Assembly: GCA_026008535.1 (NCBI GenBank)
Contig: BRKX01000004.1
Span: 11,433,501 to 11,497,500 of the forward strand
DNA from: Perilla frutescens
Lineage: Eukaryota; Streptophyta; Magnoliopsida; Lamiales; Lamiaceae
DNA length: 64,000 nt
Direction: 5' to 3'
The notes beneath the pieces were generated by a model. The model was given only the letters and a program-made list of their open reading frames with translations, had not been told where the DNA came from and searched no databases. Shown one piece after another: positions 1-10,925 of this stretch (positions within the stretch are counted from its first letter, which is position 1; every line of letters starts with the position of its first letter). Made by a program: the position numbers and the translations under genes.

Positions 1-28
1 GTTCTATTTGCATTGTTATTTTGAGTTT

Positions 29-33
<5 letters not shown>

Positions 34-77
<44 letters not shown>
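34..77. repeat. (TA)n microsatellite
   Basis: A run of alternating A and T about 44 bases long sits directly against the left end of the element at 86-1245. A second short TA run follows that element's right end (about 1246-1265). Confidence 0.9.
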
Positions 78-79
<2 letters not shown>

Positions 80-85
80 TACATA

Positions 86-1245
86 GGGGTAGGGTTATAT
101 AAAAATAACCCCTTGTGTGAGAAATGAGAACACATTTCACACCACACATCCATCAAAAATCAAAGGTCCAGATTTGATAAAAAAGGCGGTGGAAATTCTG
201 TAATATCTGAAAAGTTTTTCGCGCGGGGGTATTAACGTAATTTGATAATTCTTATAAAAATCGCGGAGGATTTGATAACAGATCGTTATGCTAACGAAGT
301 ATTATCATCATGCTAATGAAGCATTATAAGTATGATAATTAAAGTTTTCAAATATTGTTAGCGAAAAAAATATTCTAAAAATTAATTATAAACCTAATTT
401 GATTTAATAAACCCTAATTAAATAGAAAAAATCATAATTGGATGAAATAAACCTAATTAGATGAAATAAACATTGATTGGATGTGGTAAACCCTAAATGA
501 GTTGGAACAAATCATAATAATAATATATTTGTACTACGTTAGCAGTATAGTTTTGCTTCGTCAGCATTGCGAATACACTATGTTAGCATATGACAATACT
601 CTGTCAACATACGTTATAAACCATAATTGGATGGGATAAACCATAATAATCAATCAAGAACTATAAATAAAAAATTAAATTTTAAAAAAATAATGATAAT
701 TAGATGGAATAAACCATAATCAAGATTAAATAAACCATAATTGGGATTTAATAAACCCTAATAAATTTATACTACACTAACATTATGATAATTCTTTGTT
801 AGTATAGCGAATACATTATGTTAGCATATGACAAATGCTTCGTTAGCATACGTTATCATATGTTATCATAATGCTGATGAAGAATTATTATATGCGTAAA
901 AATTTTTCTTTTTTATTTTTCGTTCATATTTTTCATCTAAACATAGCCTTTCGACATCTTAAATGAAAGAGCATGAAGAGAGCTTTAATTTGATATATTT
1001 TTTTTGTGCATTGGATTAAAAATGAGCAAATTATGGTAAGTTAAAGTTTTTAAATTTTTTTTTAATTGCTGACATCATCATTTTTAATGGATTTGGATGA
1101 AAATAGCCCTCATTCCTTTATTTTTTTGTCATATTATTTACGAAATTGCTACCTTAAATCTCAACCATTGGATCATTAAATTGGTGGGTGTAAGATGGGT
1201 TCTCATTTCTCACACCAACAAATTATTCTCATATGATCCATATCC
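86..1245. mobile_element. Non-autonomous element with inverted ends in a TA tract (family member 1)
   Basis: The left end (ggggtagggttatat..., then tgtgagaaatgagaacac at about 115-133) is matched in inverted orientation by the right end (gggttctcatttctcacacc at about 1197-1216, then tatccta). The element is flanked on both sides by TA repeats. Its interior is AT-rich, has no coding potential, and is studded with variants of TTAGCATA and GCTAATG. About 150 bp near the right side (aaatgaaagagcatgaa near 961) is shared with the element at 33770-34876, so the two belong to one family. Insertion into TA microsatellites with long imperfect inverted ends recalls the micron-type MITEs described in rice, but superfamily assignment is uncertain. 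Confidence 0.6.
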
Positions 1246-1265
1246 TATATATATATATATATATA

Positions 1266-2080
1266 TGTTGAGTGCTGTCTGACATTGACATTCTATGTTG
1301 AACTTAATCTCAGACAGACTCCCTATGACATTGTCTGTGACAGTCGTCGTGTTTAATCTTATCCTTTCCTAGATTTTAGGTTTTATTATTATTATTTAAT
1401 AAACTATATTTTAGTTTGTAGATTTTTAAATCAAATATATTCACGAAATCTATATTTCAAATAATTGGATATATATGATTGTTTTATTAATATTTAAATA
1501 GAGTTTGATTAAGTCAAACTTTATCTCCTAATTTATAGGACTTGTGTTATCTTCTTTTTAACCACCTCCTTTGAAGTTCAACGTGCAGGAACAAGTAAGA
1601 GAAATGGTTTAGATCGTGGGTTGCTCTCTCCATTCACAAGACGAGACAGTTTCTCTCAAAGACATGAAGTGAACGGCGGTTATTGCAAACACACGATCTA
1701 GAAGATGACGTGGACTACAAGTTGATTCAAGTGAAGAACATATTTAAGAAGAATGGTCTACATTTGAAGAAGCTATTCGAGTAGAAGATTTCTTACCGCT
1801 GTGTGTGAAGATTGAAAAGCTCGAGTCACAAACTTAGCAAATAGATTTTGCTATTTTTTTCTTCTTCTCTCCTTGAGTTTTTATTGTACAACCGATTCAT
1901 GAGAATAGATTGTTCAAGTTAGGATAGATAGAAAGTTTTTGGAATCGTTGCAAGTTTGTATACAAATTAACTTGTAGGCTGATCTGTATTTTTTTTTAAA
2001 TTCAATGTAGCGATATACTAGAATAGAATTCATGTATCTTTGTTGATGTGTCAAGAGCACAGCGTTTGACGTTATCAATT
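1266..2080 (+). mobile_element. Possible solo LTR or LTR remnant
   Basis: The stretch begins TGTTGAGTGCTG immediately after a TA tract and is richer in GC than its surroundings. It contains leader-like sequence at 1560-2010 (gatcgtgggttgctctctcc, a pyrimidine-rich ttcttcttctctcc run) typical in style of Copia LTR R/U5 regions. No second copy occurs in the window. I could not fix a right end or a target duplication, so this may equally be a 5' UTR-like gene remnant. Confidence 0.25.
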
Positions 2081-2089
2081 GATATTTTG

Positions 2090-3149
2090 TGTTTGCTCAT
2101 GGAAGTTTAATTTCGCCCTGTGGCAATCATATACATATTGTGTGTGATTTAAAATTTATCTTCGTGTTATATTGTGTTGTTTATTTCCAGCTTTTTATGT
2201 TAAAGATAGTGTTTCAACTATCAATAACATTGAGTTTGACATTACGTTTCTGTATCTATTTTCAATGTTTACGGTAAATAATTATAACAATATATATGTG
2301 CATTATATATGTTTTTTTTGTATTTATTTATTTCTAATTTAAATATCTGTCAATTTCTTATACATATACTTAAATAATATTTCATTAATTAAATATTAAT
2401 AAATACAAAAAAATCAATTATATATATATATATATATAAATTTAAATGTATTTGAGTTTGCAATTTTAAATATATGAAATATATTTTAAAGAATTAAATA
2501 AATATTTTTTCAATAAATTATTCTACATCAAAAAATCGACAAATATTATTTGGAATGAACAAACTATTAAATTTAAGAAAAAAAAGAGATTAATTTTTTT
2601 TTAGTTTTAATATATCATTTTTTATACTCTTTAATAGATAATGTTTATACTCTTCAACTATATAATACATTATAGTTTTTTATAACTTCAAGAAAAAAAA
2701 TATACAAATTTTACTAGTATTTTAAACACTTAACTCTCTCTCTATATATTTTCCTTTAGGTTCAACATTATATGAATCAATAAAAGTGTCACGGTCAAAT
2801 TTATTTTTGATGTCTCCATGTGTTTCATTACACACCATAGTTATAAAAATACTAACATGAGCGAACGATGATGATAATTCAATAAATTTCTGACAATGTT
2901 GTTCATGGTTGGTTTATAATGTTCCTGGCAAGATTTTCATGATAATGCTAAAATGAGCTATGACAATGCTAAAACTGGTGAACGATAATGCTAATACACC
3001 AAAATGTACAACTAAATCATACAGTGCCAACAATGTTAGATTTTACATATTCCTACAAGTTTCCCGATGCTAACAAAACAAAAATTCTCTGAAGATTAAA
3101 GAAGTATCCTTTAATGCATAATATTAAACTTCATATCTCAAAATATGTG
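2090..3149. other. AT-rich DNA without recognisable genes
   Basis: Very AT-rich sequence with a short TA run near 2418-2438. From about 2850 to 3010 it holds loosely repeated variants of gacaatgctaaaa and gaacgataatgc. It may be part of the non-coding body of the Helitron whose helicase scrap follows at 3150, but no Helitron terminus could be identified. Confidence 0.4.
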
Positions 3150-3405
3150 AATTTAGATCAATGAGTTTATAATTCTCCACATGCAAATCAAGTTGCAACT
3201 TTATGGGTTGAGGGAAATAGTGCAAATATAACATCGGAGAAAGATATTGTAGTTCATGGTCTTTCAGGCAAGAAGCATAGAATAAAGCATTATTATGGGT
3301 GTTATGACCCATTGCAATATCCAGTTCTTTTTCCAAGAGGCGAAACCAGTTGACATCAAAATATTAAGAAGATTATTTCCAACAAGTCCATTGTCAGTAA
3401 TAATG
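3150..3405 (+). pseudogene. Helitron helicase-like protein fragment
   Basis: Plus-strand translation from 3180 contains HYYGCYDPLQYPVLFPRGET (3290-3349), the hallmark motif at the end of the Helitron N-terminal helicase-like domain. It is preceded by QVATLWVEG and by DIVVHGLSGKKHRIK, also typical of plant Helitrons. A TGA at about 3353 stands where relatives have tryptophan, and another TGA lies upstream at about 3160. Only about 80 codons remain of a Rep/helicase protein that is normally well over 1,000 residues, so this is a dead fragment of a rolling-circle transposon. The minus-strand ORFs over the same bases are shadows. The 5'-TC and CTRR-3' ends of the parent element were not found. 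Confidence 0.8.
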
Positions 3406-3825
3406 AAGCATGCGGTATTTTCTCTACGTATTGCATTATTATCTATATAATAAAGCAAATTATATTTAAATTTGATGATATTGAATTATTTTACCATTTA
3501 TACATTGTAATAAATATTAATTATTTTGTTCTAATGTTTAATAGTTTATGATATGAATCTCGATGATACTTCTATAATATTTGGAATTATAACTGCAGAT
3601 AATATTATTTTAAGAGAACAACAAGATATGATTTTTAACTTATAATATATATATATATATGTAGAATGGAGGCACTATGCTTATTTATTATAATTTATTA
3701 CTTATTTTATTATATTTTAGTGCTAATTTTTTTTTTATTGCTTATCTTATTAAACTTATGAGTATTATGAAGTGTGCATTGAGCAGCAAATAATCTGTAA
3801 CTTGCCTGAAGCCTCTAATTATTAG

Positions 3826-4045
3826 CTTACCCATTAGTGCACAATCGATGCTACTATTTTCTAAATATCCACGCACCAAAATTGATAAACACAACAACCA
3901 AGTAAAATCAACAAGATTTGGATGTTTCACATTCGATATGGTGTTTATCTCAGTCCTAAACTGACATTCTCTCTGTTTTGATTTAGCTGAAAGCTCCTTC
4001 ACAACAACTTCTCTTTTATTTTGAAGACTCCCCTATGCAATATCA
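3826..4045 (-). pseudogene. Receptor-like kinase fragment (N-lobe of protein kinase domain)
   Basis: The minus strand encodes VVVKELSAKSKQ, then TEINTISNVKHPNLV, then ILVRGYLENSSIDCALMG. These correspond to kinase subdomains II (VAVK lysine), III (the conserved glutamate in the TEI segment, alpha-C helix) and IV-V (hinge) of cold-responsive or LRR-VIII type receptor-like cytoplasmic kinases. GSLQNKR just upstream fits the glycine-loop region and is preceded by a stop. The segment after PNLV is scrambled (DFTWLLCLS in place of the usual L-GCC-EG), pointing to frameshifts. No catalytic HRD or DFG motif is present nearby. It is an isolated, decayed exon-sized fragment. Confidence 0.65.
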
Positions 4046-5149
4046 GTAGAGTTAATAGAACACTCATAGCATAGGAAAAAATAAGCTTTAAAATCAGGAC
4101 AAAAGAAAATTATTAAGTGTTCATGAGAAACACTAAATTCATATATGCGTAGTAGAAAATCATCACATGAAAAATGTTTGGTGCCTAAAATCCTCTCGAT
4201 TTTTTATTTTATATTTTTTATATTTGTAAAATCCTATTTTCCTCTTCCACACATTCTCATGTTGGAACAGAAGATTTTTATTTTTTTTTAAAAAAAAAAC
4301 TCCCAATGAAAGGATAACAAATTGCAAATAAAGAAGATATGGTCTCATGAGGCGTTGGATTTGTCTACTGTTGATTTCAGATTATTTTATTTATTTTAGT
4401 TCATATTTACCACTTATTTTATAAATTATCTATTTTTTTCAATATTTTAGTTATTTTTATACCCGATTGAATGATAACAAAAAAAATAAAAAATTCTTGC
4501 AATTTACATATATTTCTTCTATCAATTATATTATACAAACTTTGTTTATGTTGTAGAGATAATACTAAACTATGTCGATTGATTCAACACTTTCCATAGA
4601 AACATTAGAAATAAAAAAGTTTGATGATGGACACAATTAACAATACGATTGAAGATTTTCCTATAAATCTTTCATATAAAATTAGAAATGATCAACTATA
4701 TTTTCCTAAAAAATTAGAAATTTTTTCTCTCTCTCTCTATATATATTTGTAAGGTTAAATTTGAGAGAGTGTGTCAAAATGTATAAAACAACAAACATTT
4801 TGACACAGAAGGAAAAAAAAACCTAAAACAACAAACAAAATGAAATGGAGGGAGTAGTAATTAATAAAATTTATATAAATATATAATAATATTATGGTTC
4901 CCAAAAAAATAAGTTCGGTTAGTCGGGTAAAATTAAGCGTCAATTGCTATTTTTAACGTTATTCCAATATATATACATGTGGACCACAGTCGGGTGTGTG
5001 AGAAATATATATATATATATATAAATATATATATATACGATCACTTTTTCTTTTCACACCATCATAAAAAAATAATTATTTATTAAATTACTTAATTATT
5101 CCCATTAAATAAAAATAATTAAAAAATAAAATAATAATAAAAAAACGCA
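4046..5149. other. AT-rich intergenic DNA
   Basis: No gene recognised. It contains homopolymer runs (poly-T/poly-A at 4278-4300), short CT and TA tracts (4726-4748) and TA tracts at 5005-5035. Short ORFs here are low-complexity and match nothing I know. Confidence 0.5.
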
Positions 5150-5690
5150 GCAGGGGAAGGAAATAATACGATCCCAGGTAGGATGTCGATGATATAGTTC
5201 GAGTGTATTCAAGGGGGTCACACAAAGGAGGCCTGAATGCACAAGCAAATAAGACGAATGGGTCATGCTTGTGATTCGCGAGCTACTACATGGCGAACAC
5301 GAGTCAGATCGAGGGCCAATTTCTGGAAGCCCGCTACTGAGAGGGGGTTCTCCCTTTCAACCCCAAGATTTACTTGGTACCTTATTTATGTTTGTTGATT
5401 TTAAAGTTTTATATAGTAGATGATGCACATGGTAAAAATCTTGAAGACTTGGTTGTTAGATTTTTACATCCGTATGAGAGAGAATATGAGCCCGTAGTGT
5501 TGATTGTTCTTGTTTATTTTCTCAAAGTCCCTTGCTTTGTATATCTTAGGTGTGCAGTTGTTTTTGTTTGCTGGTTTTTGTATGAAACTGTTGAAATATT
5601 GAAAAATTCACATTTTCTGTTAAAAAGACGTCTTTTAAAAATGGTGGTGTTTGATTTGGTTAAAGAGACGTTACTTTTGCAAAAGTAGGA
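5150..5690 (+). other. GC-richer island with an unassigned 104-codon ORF
   Basis: From 5150 to 5370 the composition shifts sharply to about 50% GC (gatcgagggccaatttctgg, gggggttctccctttcaacc), unlike its neighbours. An ORF of 104 codons follows (5374-5688) with hydrophobic stretches around residues 33-65. I do not recognise the protein, there is no clear gene context, and the ORF may be chance. The island could be the edge of an old insertion or organelle-derived DNA. Confidence 0.25.
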
Positions 5691-5759
5691 AACGTAAGAA
5701 ATTTGATGAACAAATTAAATGCAGCAATAAGAATTTTTTTTTTATCGATTATAGAAAAA

Positions 5760-7400
5760 TATTAATTATTACAAAGCAAAGTATCATTTATTACTGCTAA
5801 TAAAATTATCAATAATAATACTTTACCACATAAATAATGATGCTTATATCGGAATTAATGACACATCACTCATAGCTAATGATATTTCTCTATTCTTACT
5901 TCAATAATTAATTTTTAATCATCAATAATATCATATTATATTTCACATCCGAATTAATGATACTTCACCCATAAATAATGATACTCATATGTGAGTTAAT
6001 GATACTCCACTCATAGTTAATGTCATTTATCTATTCTTTATTTGATAATTAATATTTAATCATTAATAATATCATATTATACTTCACTTCTGAGTTAATA
6101 ATACTTCATCTCATAATTAATGACTCTTCACATGAGAGTTAATGATATTTCATTTTAACAATAAATATGATACTTCCCTCATCTTTAATGCTACTTCACC
6201 AGAGACATATCTAATGATACTTCACTTCATACGTAATGATATTTCACCAAATTTATATCTAATAATACTTCACTTCATAATACTAATTAATTTCATAGCT
6301 AATGTTACTGATAAATCTTTGTTATTGGTTTGATAATTAATGTTTAATCATCAATATTATCATATGATACTTAATTAACCTCAGAGTTACTCATATCACA
6401 TATTAATGATACTTCACATCAGAGTTAATGATATTTCATTTTAGCAATAAATATGATACTTCCCCCATCTTTAATGATACTTCACTAGATATATATATAT
6501 ATATATCTAATGAAACTTCACTTCATAACTAATGATATTTCATCAAATTTATATCTAATGATACTTCACTTCATAGTTAATGATACTTAATTTCATAACT
6601 AATGTTACTGATAAATCTTTGTTATTGGTTTGATAATTAATGTTTAATCATCAATATTATCACATGATACTTAATTAACCTCAGAGCTACTAATAGCAAG
6701 TGAAACAAGTCCTTGCTAATGGTAAGAAAGGGGGTTTGAATGTGGGGGCTGTTCTTATTTTACCGGAAGGGTTTGAATTAGCTCCTTCCGATCGTATTTC
6801 TCCCGAGATGAAAGAAAAGATAGGAAATTTGTCTTTTCAGAGCTACCGCCCTAATAAAAAAAATATTCTTGTAATAGGGCCTGTCCCCGGCCAGAAATAT
6901 AGTGAAATCACCTTTCCTATTCTTTCCCCAGACCCCACTACTAAGAAAGATGCTCACTTCTTGAAATATCCTATATATGTAGGAGGAAATAGGGGAAGGG
7001 GCCAGATTTATCCCGACGGAAGCAAGAGTAACAATACAGTTTATAATGCTACAGGAGCGGGCATAGTAAGCAAAATCATACGAAAAGAAAAAGGGGGATA
7101 TGAAATAACCATAACAGATCCATCGGATGGACGTCAAGTGGTTGATATTATCCCTCCAGGACCAGAAGTTCTTGTTTCAGAGGGTGAATCCATCAAATTG
7201 GATCAACCATTAACGAGTAATCCTAATGTGGGTGTCACAGATAATGATACTTTACCTTATAACTAATGATACTTCTTTGTTTTTGGTTCAATAATTAATG
7301 TTTAACCATTAATAATATTATACAATACTTCACCTCAGAATTCAAGATACACCTTAGTTGATGATATTTTACCTCGTAATCCATGATACTTTACTTCAAA
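5760..7400. repeat. AT-rich satellite built on TAATGATACTTCAC-like units
   Basis: Dozens of variants of taatgatacttcac occur here, interspersed with aataattaatgtttaatcat. A higher-order period is visible: the sequence ttgataattaat...taatcat recurs near 6042, 6331 and 6631, and again at about 7290 after the plastid insert. The last complete units are about 290-300 bp apart and nearly identical over long stretches. The array is interrupted at 6701-7234 by plastid petA sequence. Confidence 0.85.
6701..7234 (+). pseudogene. petA: Plastid-derived cytochrome f (petA) fragment
   Basis: About 178 codons are open and unmistakably cytochrome f, the haem-bearing subunit of the thylakoid cytochrome b6f complex. 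Landmarks are KQVLANGKKGG, LPEGFELAPSDRISPEMKEK, YPIYVGGNRGRGQIYPDGSK, RKEKGGYEIT and PLTSNPNVG. Using the mature-protein numbering I know, this is about residues 57-234. It therefore lacks the N-terminal haem site (CANCH) and the C-terminal membrane anchor and cannot be functional. There is no ATG at its start: it is entered mid-codon from satellite DNA, and satellite sequence resumes right after GTGGGTG. The frame is still open, with a few substitutions against the usual plastid sequence (for example DPTTKKDAHF, ITDPSDG). This suggests a fairly recent nuclear plastid insertion, possibly by way of the mitochondrion. Confidence 0.93.
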
Positions 7401-7434
7401 TAAATTGAATTAATTTAATTTTTTGAATTAATTT

Positions 7435-7790
7435 TTTTCTAATGTCTCGTGTAGTACAATCGCCCGACGATAACACGTGGGCTCGTGCACTGCCCTCGAT
7501 AATTATTTTTATTTGAAATAAAAATATACCCTAAAATAGAATTAGTGAACCCTAAAATTAAATTGAATTAATTTTTTTTATCAAGTGTCTCGACATTGCA
7601 CTCGCCCGACGCTAACGCATAGGCTCGTGCACTGCACTCGATAATTATGTTTTTCGGAATACAAATATACTATAAAATGTAATTAGTGAACCCTAAAATT
7701 AAATTAAATTAATTTAATTTTTTTATCAGACATCTCATGCAATACACTTACCTACGCTAACGCATGAGCTCCTGCATTGGGCTCAATATA
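7435..7790. repeat. Tandem repeat, period about 144 bp, 2.5-3 copies
   Basis: A block containing gtctcg, then cgcccgacg(a/c)taacgc, ggctcgtgcactgc and ctcgataatta recurs at about 7440, 7584 and 7728. AT-rich linkers (ccctaaaattaaattgaatt) separate the copies. The third copy is the most diverged (cctacgctaacgcatgagct). The repeated box is notably GC-rich inside AT-rich DNA. Confidence 0.75.
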
Positions 7791-8205
7791 AAATAATGAT
7801 TTAAAAAAATAAAAAAAAAAAGAAAAAGAAAAATGATAAGAAAAAAAAGCAAAAAGAAATTGGAAAAAAAACAAAGGAAAGAGTTTCCGCCCAGCCCAAT
7901 TTTAAAACAAACCCCAGGCCCAGCCCATTGATCTTTTTTTTTTTAAAAAAAAAAAAGCCCAGGCCTGTGTGGAAAATGGGTTTAGATGGGTGGATTTTAT
8001 TGAGCGGGTAAACGGGTTTAGATTTTATTTGACTTGTTTAATGTAAGATACCCGTTAAACAGTTTAACACAAGTTTTTATCTAGTTAGTTTTGCAAATAA
8101 AAATTAACTAAAACTAACATTAGATTGTTAATTGTTGAATCAACATCAGTTATTTAGTTATTAAATTTACTTTATTTAGTTAATAAAACTATGGTTAGTT
8201 AGTTA

Positions 8206-8211
<6 letters not shown>
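7791..8211. other. Low-complexity intergenic DNA
   Basis: Poly-A and AAAAG-rich runs (7800-7880), a poly-T/poly-A pair at 7934-7956, and (T)TAGTTA-type AT-rich sequence. No gene seen. Confidence 0.5.
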
Positions 8212-8260
<49 letters not shown>

Positions 8261-8280
8261 GCAGCAGCAGCAGCAGCAGC

Positions 8281-8313
<33 letters not shown>
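8208..8313. repeat. Compound microsatellite (AAT)n-(CAG)n-(CAA)n
   Basis: About 16-17 units of AAT run directly into (CAG) about 7 and then (CAA) about 11, ending at acatttttc. Each motif differs from its neighbour by one base, indicating serial replacement of the repeat unit. Confidence 0.95.
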
Positions 8314-8314
<1 letters not shown>

Positions 8315-8734
8315 TTTTTCTTAGAAAGTAATGTAACCTTTTTACTCACACACACACACATATATATTGTGTGTGTAAATTTATTGTGTAGTATATAGTA
8401 ATAAATGTCAAAAGTGATCTTACATAATGATTAAGTGTGAGACCAATGCGTCATAAAGATGTTTAAGACATTTGCACCCCAAATTATTCATAAAACTCCC
8501 TACTTTTATCTGTTGCTTTTATTTCTCAATCTCTATTTACTTTTGCCTACTTTTATAGATTTATTATACTACAAAAATAAACTAAAAATGTTACAAATCT
8601 TAAATTTTCAAGTAAAAATAATAATAAATAAGATTGCAAAAAATTATTAAAATACAATGATTGTAGTCTAAATCGTAGTGAAAAATGCAAAAAATAAATA
8701 AAAAAAATAAAAGACTAGAAGAAGATTTATAGCA

Positions 8735-9084
8735 ATAAATGTCAGTACTGTTGTCTGTTAACTCAAAACTTGTCTATTATACAAAACATGTTGTCTAAAA
8801 TATAAATGTTAAATCGTGTGATAGACAACGATTTATACAAGAACCGTTGTCTATCATACGATTTTGCCTTAATGTATGTATAGATAGATAGATAGATAGA
8901 TGGATAATTACATAGTGCTTGCGAAAGTTGAATCATGAATTTTTCTTCAATGTGAAAGACAATGATTTTTACCAGAACCGTTGTCTATCATATGATTTTA
9001 TCTTAATATATGTATAAATAGATAGATAGATAGATAGATTTACACTGTGCTTGCGAAAGTTGAATCATGAATTTTTCTTCAATG
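8735..9084. repeat. Tandem ~134-bp units carrying AGACAACG hairpins (CACTA-like subterminal repeats)
   Basis: Two adjacent units (about 8818-8951 and 8952-9084) match nearly throughout. Each has a stem such as gatagacaacg / cgttgtctatc, with a 14-base loop in the first copy, followed by a GATA microsatellite and gcttgcgaaagttgaatcat. Further gttgtct motifs occur at 8750-8800. Arrays of AGACAACGG/CCGTTGTCT are well known in the subterminal regions of plant CACTA transposons, so this may be a CACTA remnant. The CACTA terminus itself was not found. Confidence 0.55.
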
Positions 9085-9294
9085 TGAAGGATTAGAAATA
9101 GATAGTATAGTCTATAGAAAAATGAGGTATTATTGTTACATTTTCTTAGTATATCTAATATTTTACTTAATATGTACATTTTATGCGGATGTTTATGATG
9201 TTATTCAATGTAGTAGTATGATATCAACTCCGTTCGCATGTCATAAAAGTAAAATATATATAAGATTTGATATGTAAATAAATGTAACAAAAAA

Positions 9295-9751
9295 TGTAGA
9301 AATTTGGCCTAATGCCCTTTCACACTTGTTGGGCTTATTATTTATTTGTTGGCCCATCTCCTATCCTAATTAAGCCCTAACCTAATTCTCACCATTAAGA
9401 CCTCTGCTGCGCAGCTCACTATACGCTAAGCTTTGAGATACACTTCTGTGAAGGGGCTCTGCTATTCCCATTCATTTTCTCCTCGCCGGATTCCTGCCAA
9501 TTGGTTTTCTGTTGGCGTTGAATGAGTGAGAGCTTCGTAAGAGAGTGTGTGAGAAGATCCCATCTGTCTTCTACAGTCCAGTCATTTGTGACCTTGGTCG
9601 ATCGTTGCCGGAAGAAGCATCGCCGCCATGGATTCTGAGCCATTTCTCTTCATCAATTCTCCAATTTTATTCTATCTATCTATCTATCTAACTATCTATC
9701 TATCTGTTCCTTTCACTTTCTATTTTTCAGACATATATCTTTATTTATATT
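9295..9751 (+). repeat. Copia 5' LTR, left piece
   Basis: This matches 23766 to about 24245 of the 3' LTR, from TGTAGAAATTTGGCC to the (TCTA)n microsatellite and tttcagacatatatcttt. It ends abruptly at ATATT (9747-9751), where the gypsy element enters. The TCTA run is shorter than in the 3' LTR copy, which accounts for most of the length difference between the LTRs. Confidence 0.93.
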
Positions 9752-10925
9752 TGTAACGCCCCAGTCCCACTAGGACCAAAACGTCACCAAAAATATACGT
9801 ACATGCTTACGTAATAAATACTTTTATAAAAAAAAATTAGATTTAACTTTATTAATAATTTGTAAATGGACAGCACCTCGGCTTAAAATGTTCAAACCCG
9901 CACTCAGGCGTTCTTAAAGTCAACTTCCAACAAAGCTTTTCAAAATCACTGACTCACATATAACCAAATTAATATCCAAGAAAGATAAATTTAAAAATTC
10001 GGGCATAATTAAAAAGGTTGAATTGATCCGAATTTTAATCGAAAAGGAAAGCGTCGGTAATAACTCACCAATTTTTCTCCCTTTCTCTTATTCCTCTTTC
10101 TTTTCTCTCTTTTTTTTTGTTCTTTTCCCGTTTTTTTTTTTCTGATGCTTCTACTCTCCCAAGTAACTCAAAAGTACTACACACACATATATACCTATTG
10201 CTAAAGCTATACACGTGTACTTTCAAATATGAACTCATTTTAACTAAAAGCTTTCCAAGTGGCAGGGGTTTAGTTATGACTCATCATTTCAAAAATGATT
10301 GTTTAATCTATGGCCAATTGTCTCTACAATTTGATGTTTTTTTTTTCTTTTGATTAATTAAAGACGAAAACTTTATATTATATATATGCAATACATTTAT
10401 CTTTATTAATACACTAATCCCTACAATTGTATGCCAAATGGTTAAAATGGATTGGTGGTGGTTTATACTTATCTTATTAAATTCTATTTTTTTTTCCAAA
10501 TGGATTTTAATAAATTGATATAAACTTAATTCTCTTCTCCAATAGATAGGCCCAATAGATATATCCTATATGTATTTTAATTATGAAATAATTGGAATTG
10601 GCATAAATAGAGGGGCCAAGAAGTGGGTAATTAATTGGGCTTGGTAGAATAAATTTGGCTCAAATTGTCACATGAACTAAATTTCATTGAAAACTAAAAT
10701 GAAGTCCGCTTTAGATGATCTTGATATCAAAACGATCCCAATAATCTCTATTTTTATAATATATATTCTAATATTAAGTAGAAAACTCAACTAAGGTCGA
10801 GACTTCTTAATCTTTTTGCGTCTCTAAGCCCATAATTAACTAGCCAAAATAACTTGGATTCTAATTTCATGAAATTTCTAGCTATAAAATAAATTTTAAA
10901 TACTATATTTTTCTAGGGTGTTACA
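9752..10925 (-). repeat. Gypsy 3' LTR (downstream in element orientation)
   Basis: Near-identical to 15828-16999. Homopolymer tracts (T runs at 10110-10140, 10340-10348) account for most of the 2-bp length difference. It contains no coding sequence beyond the terminal stop codon of the pol frame. Confidence 0.95.

Noticed and set aside
6778..7137. 119-codon minus-strand ORF
   Set aside because: It is antisense to the plastid petA fragment and has no family resemblance; it is a coding-strand shadow.
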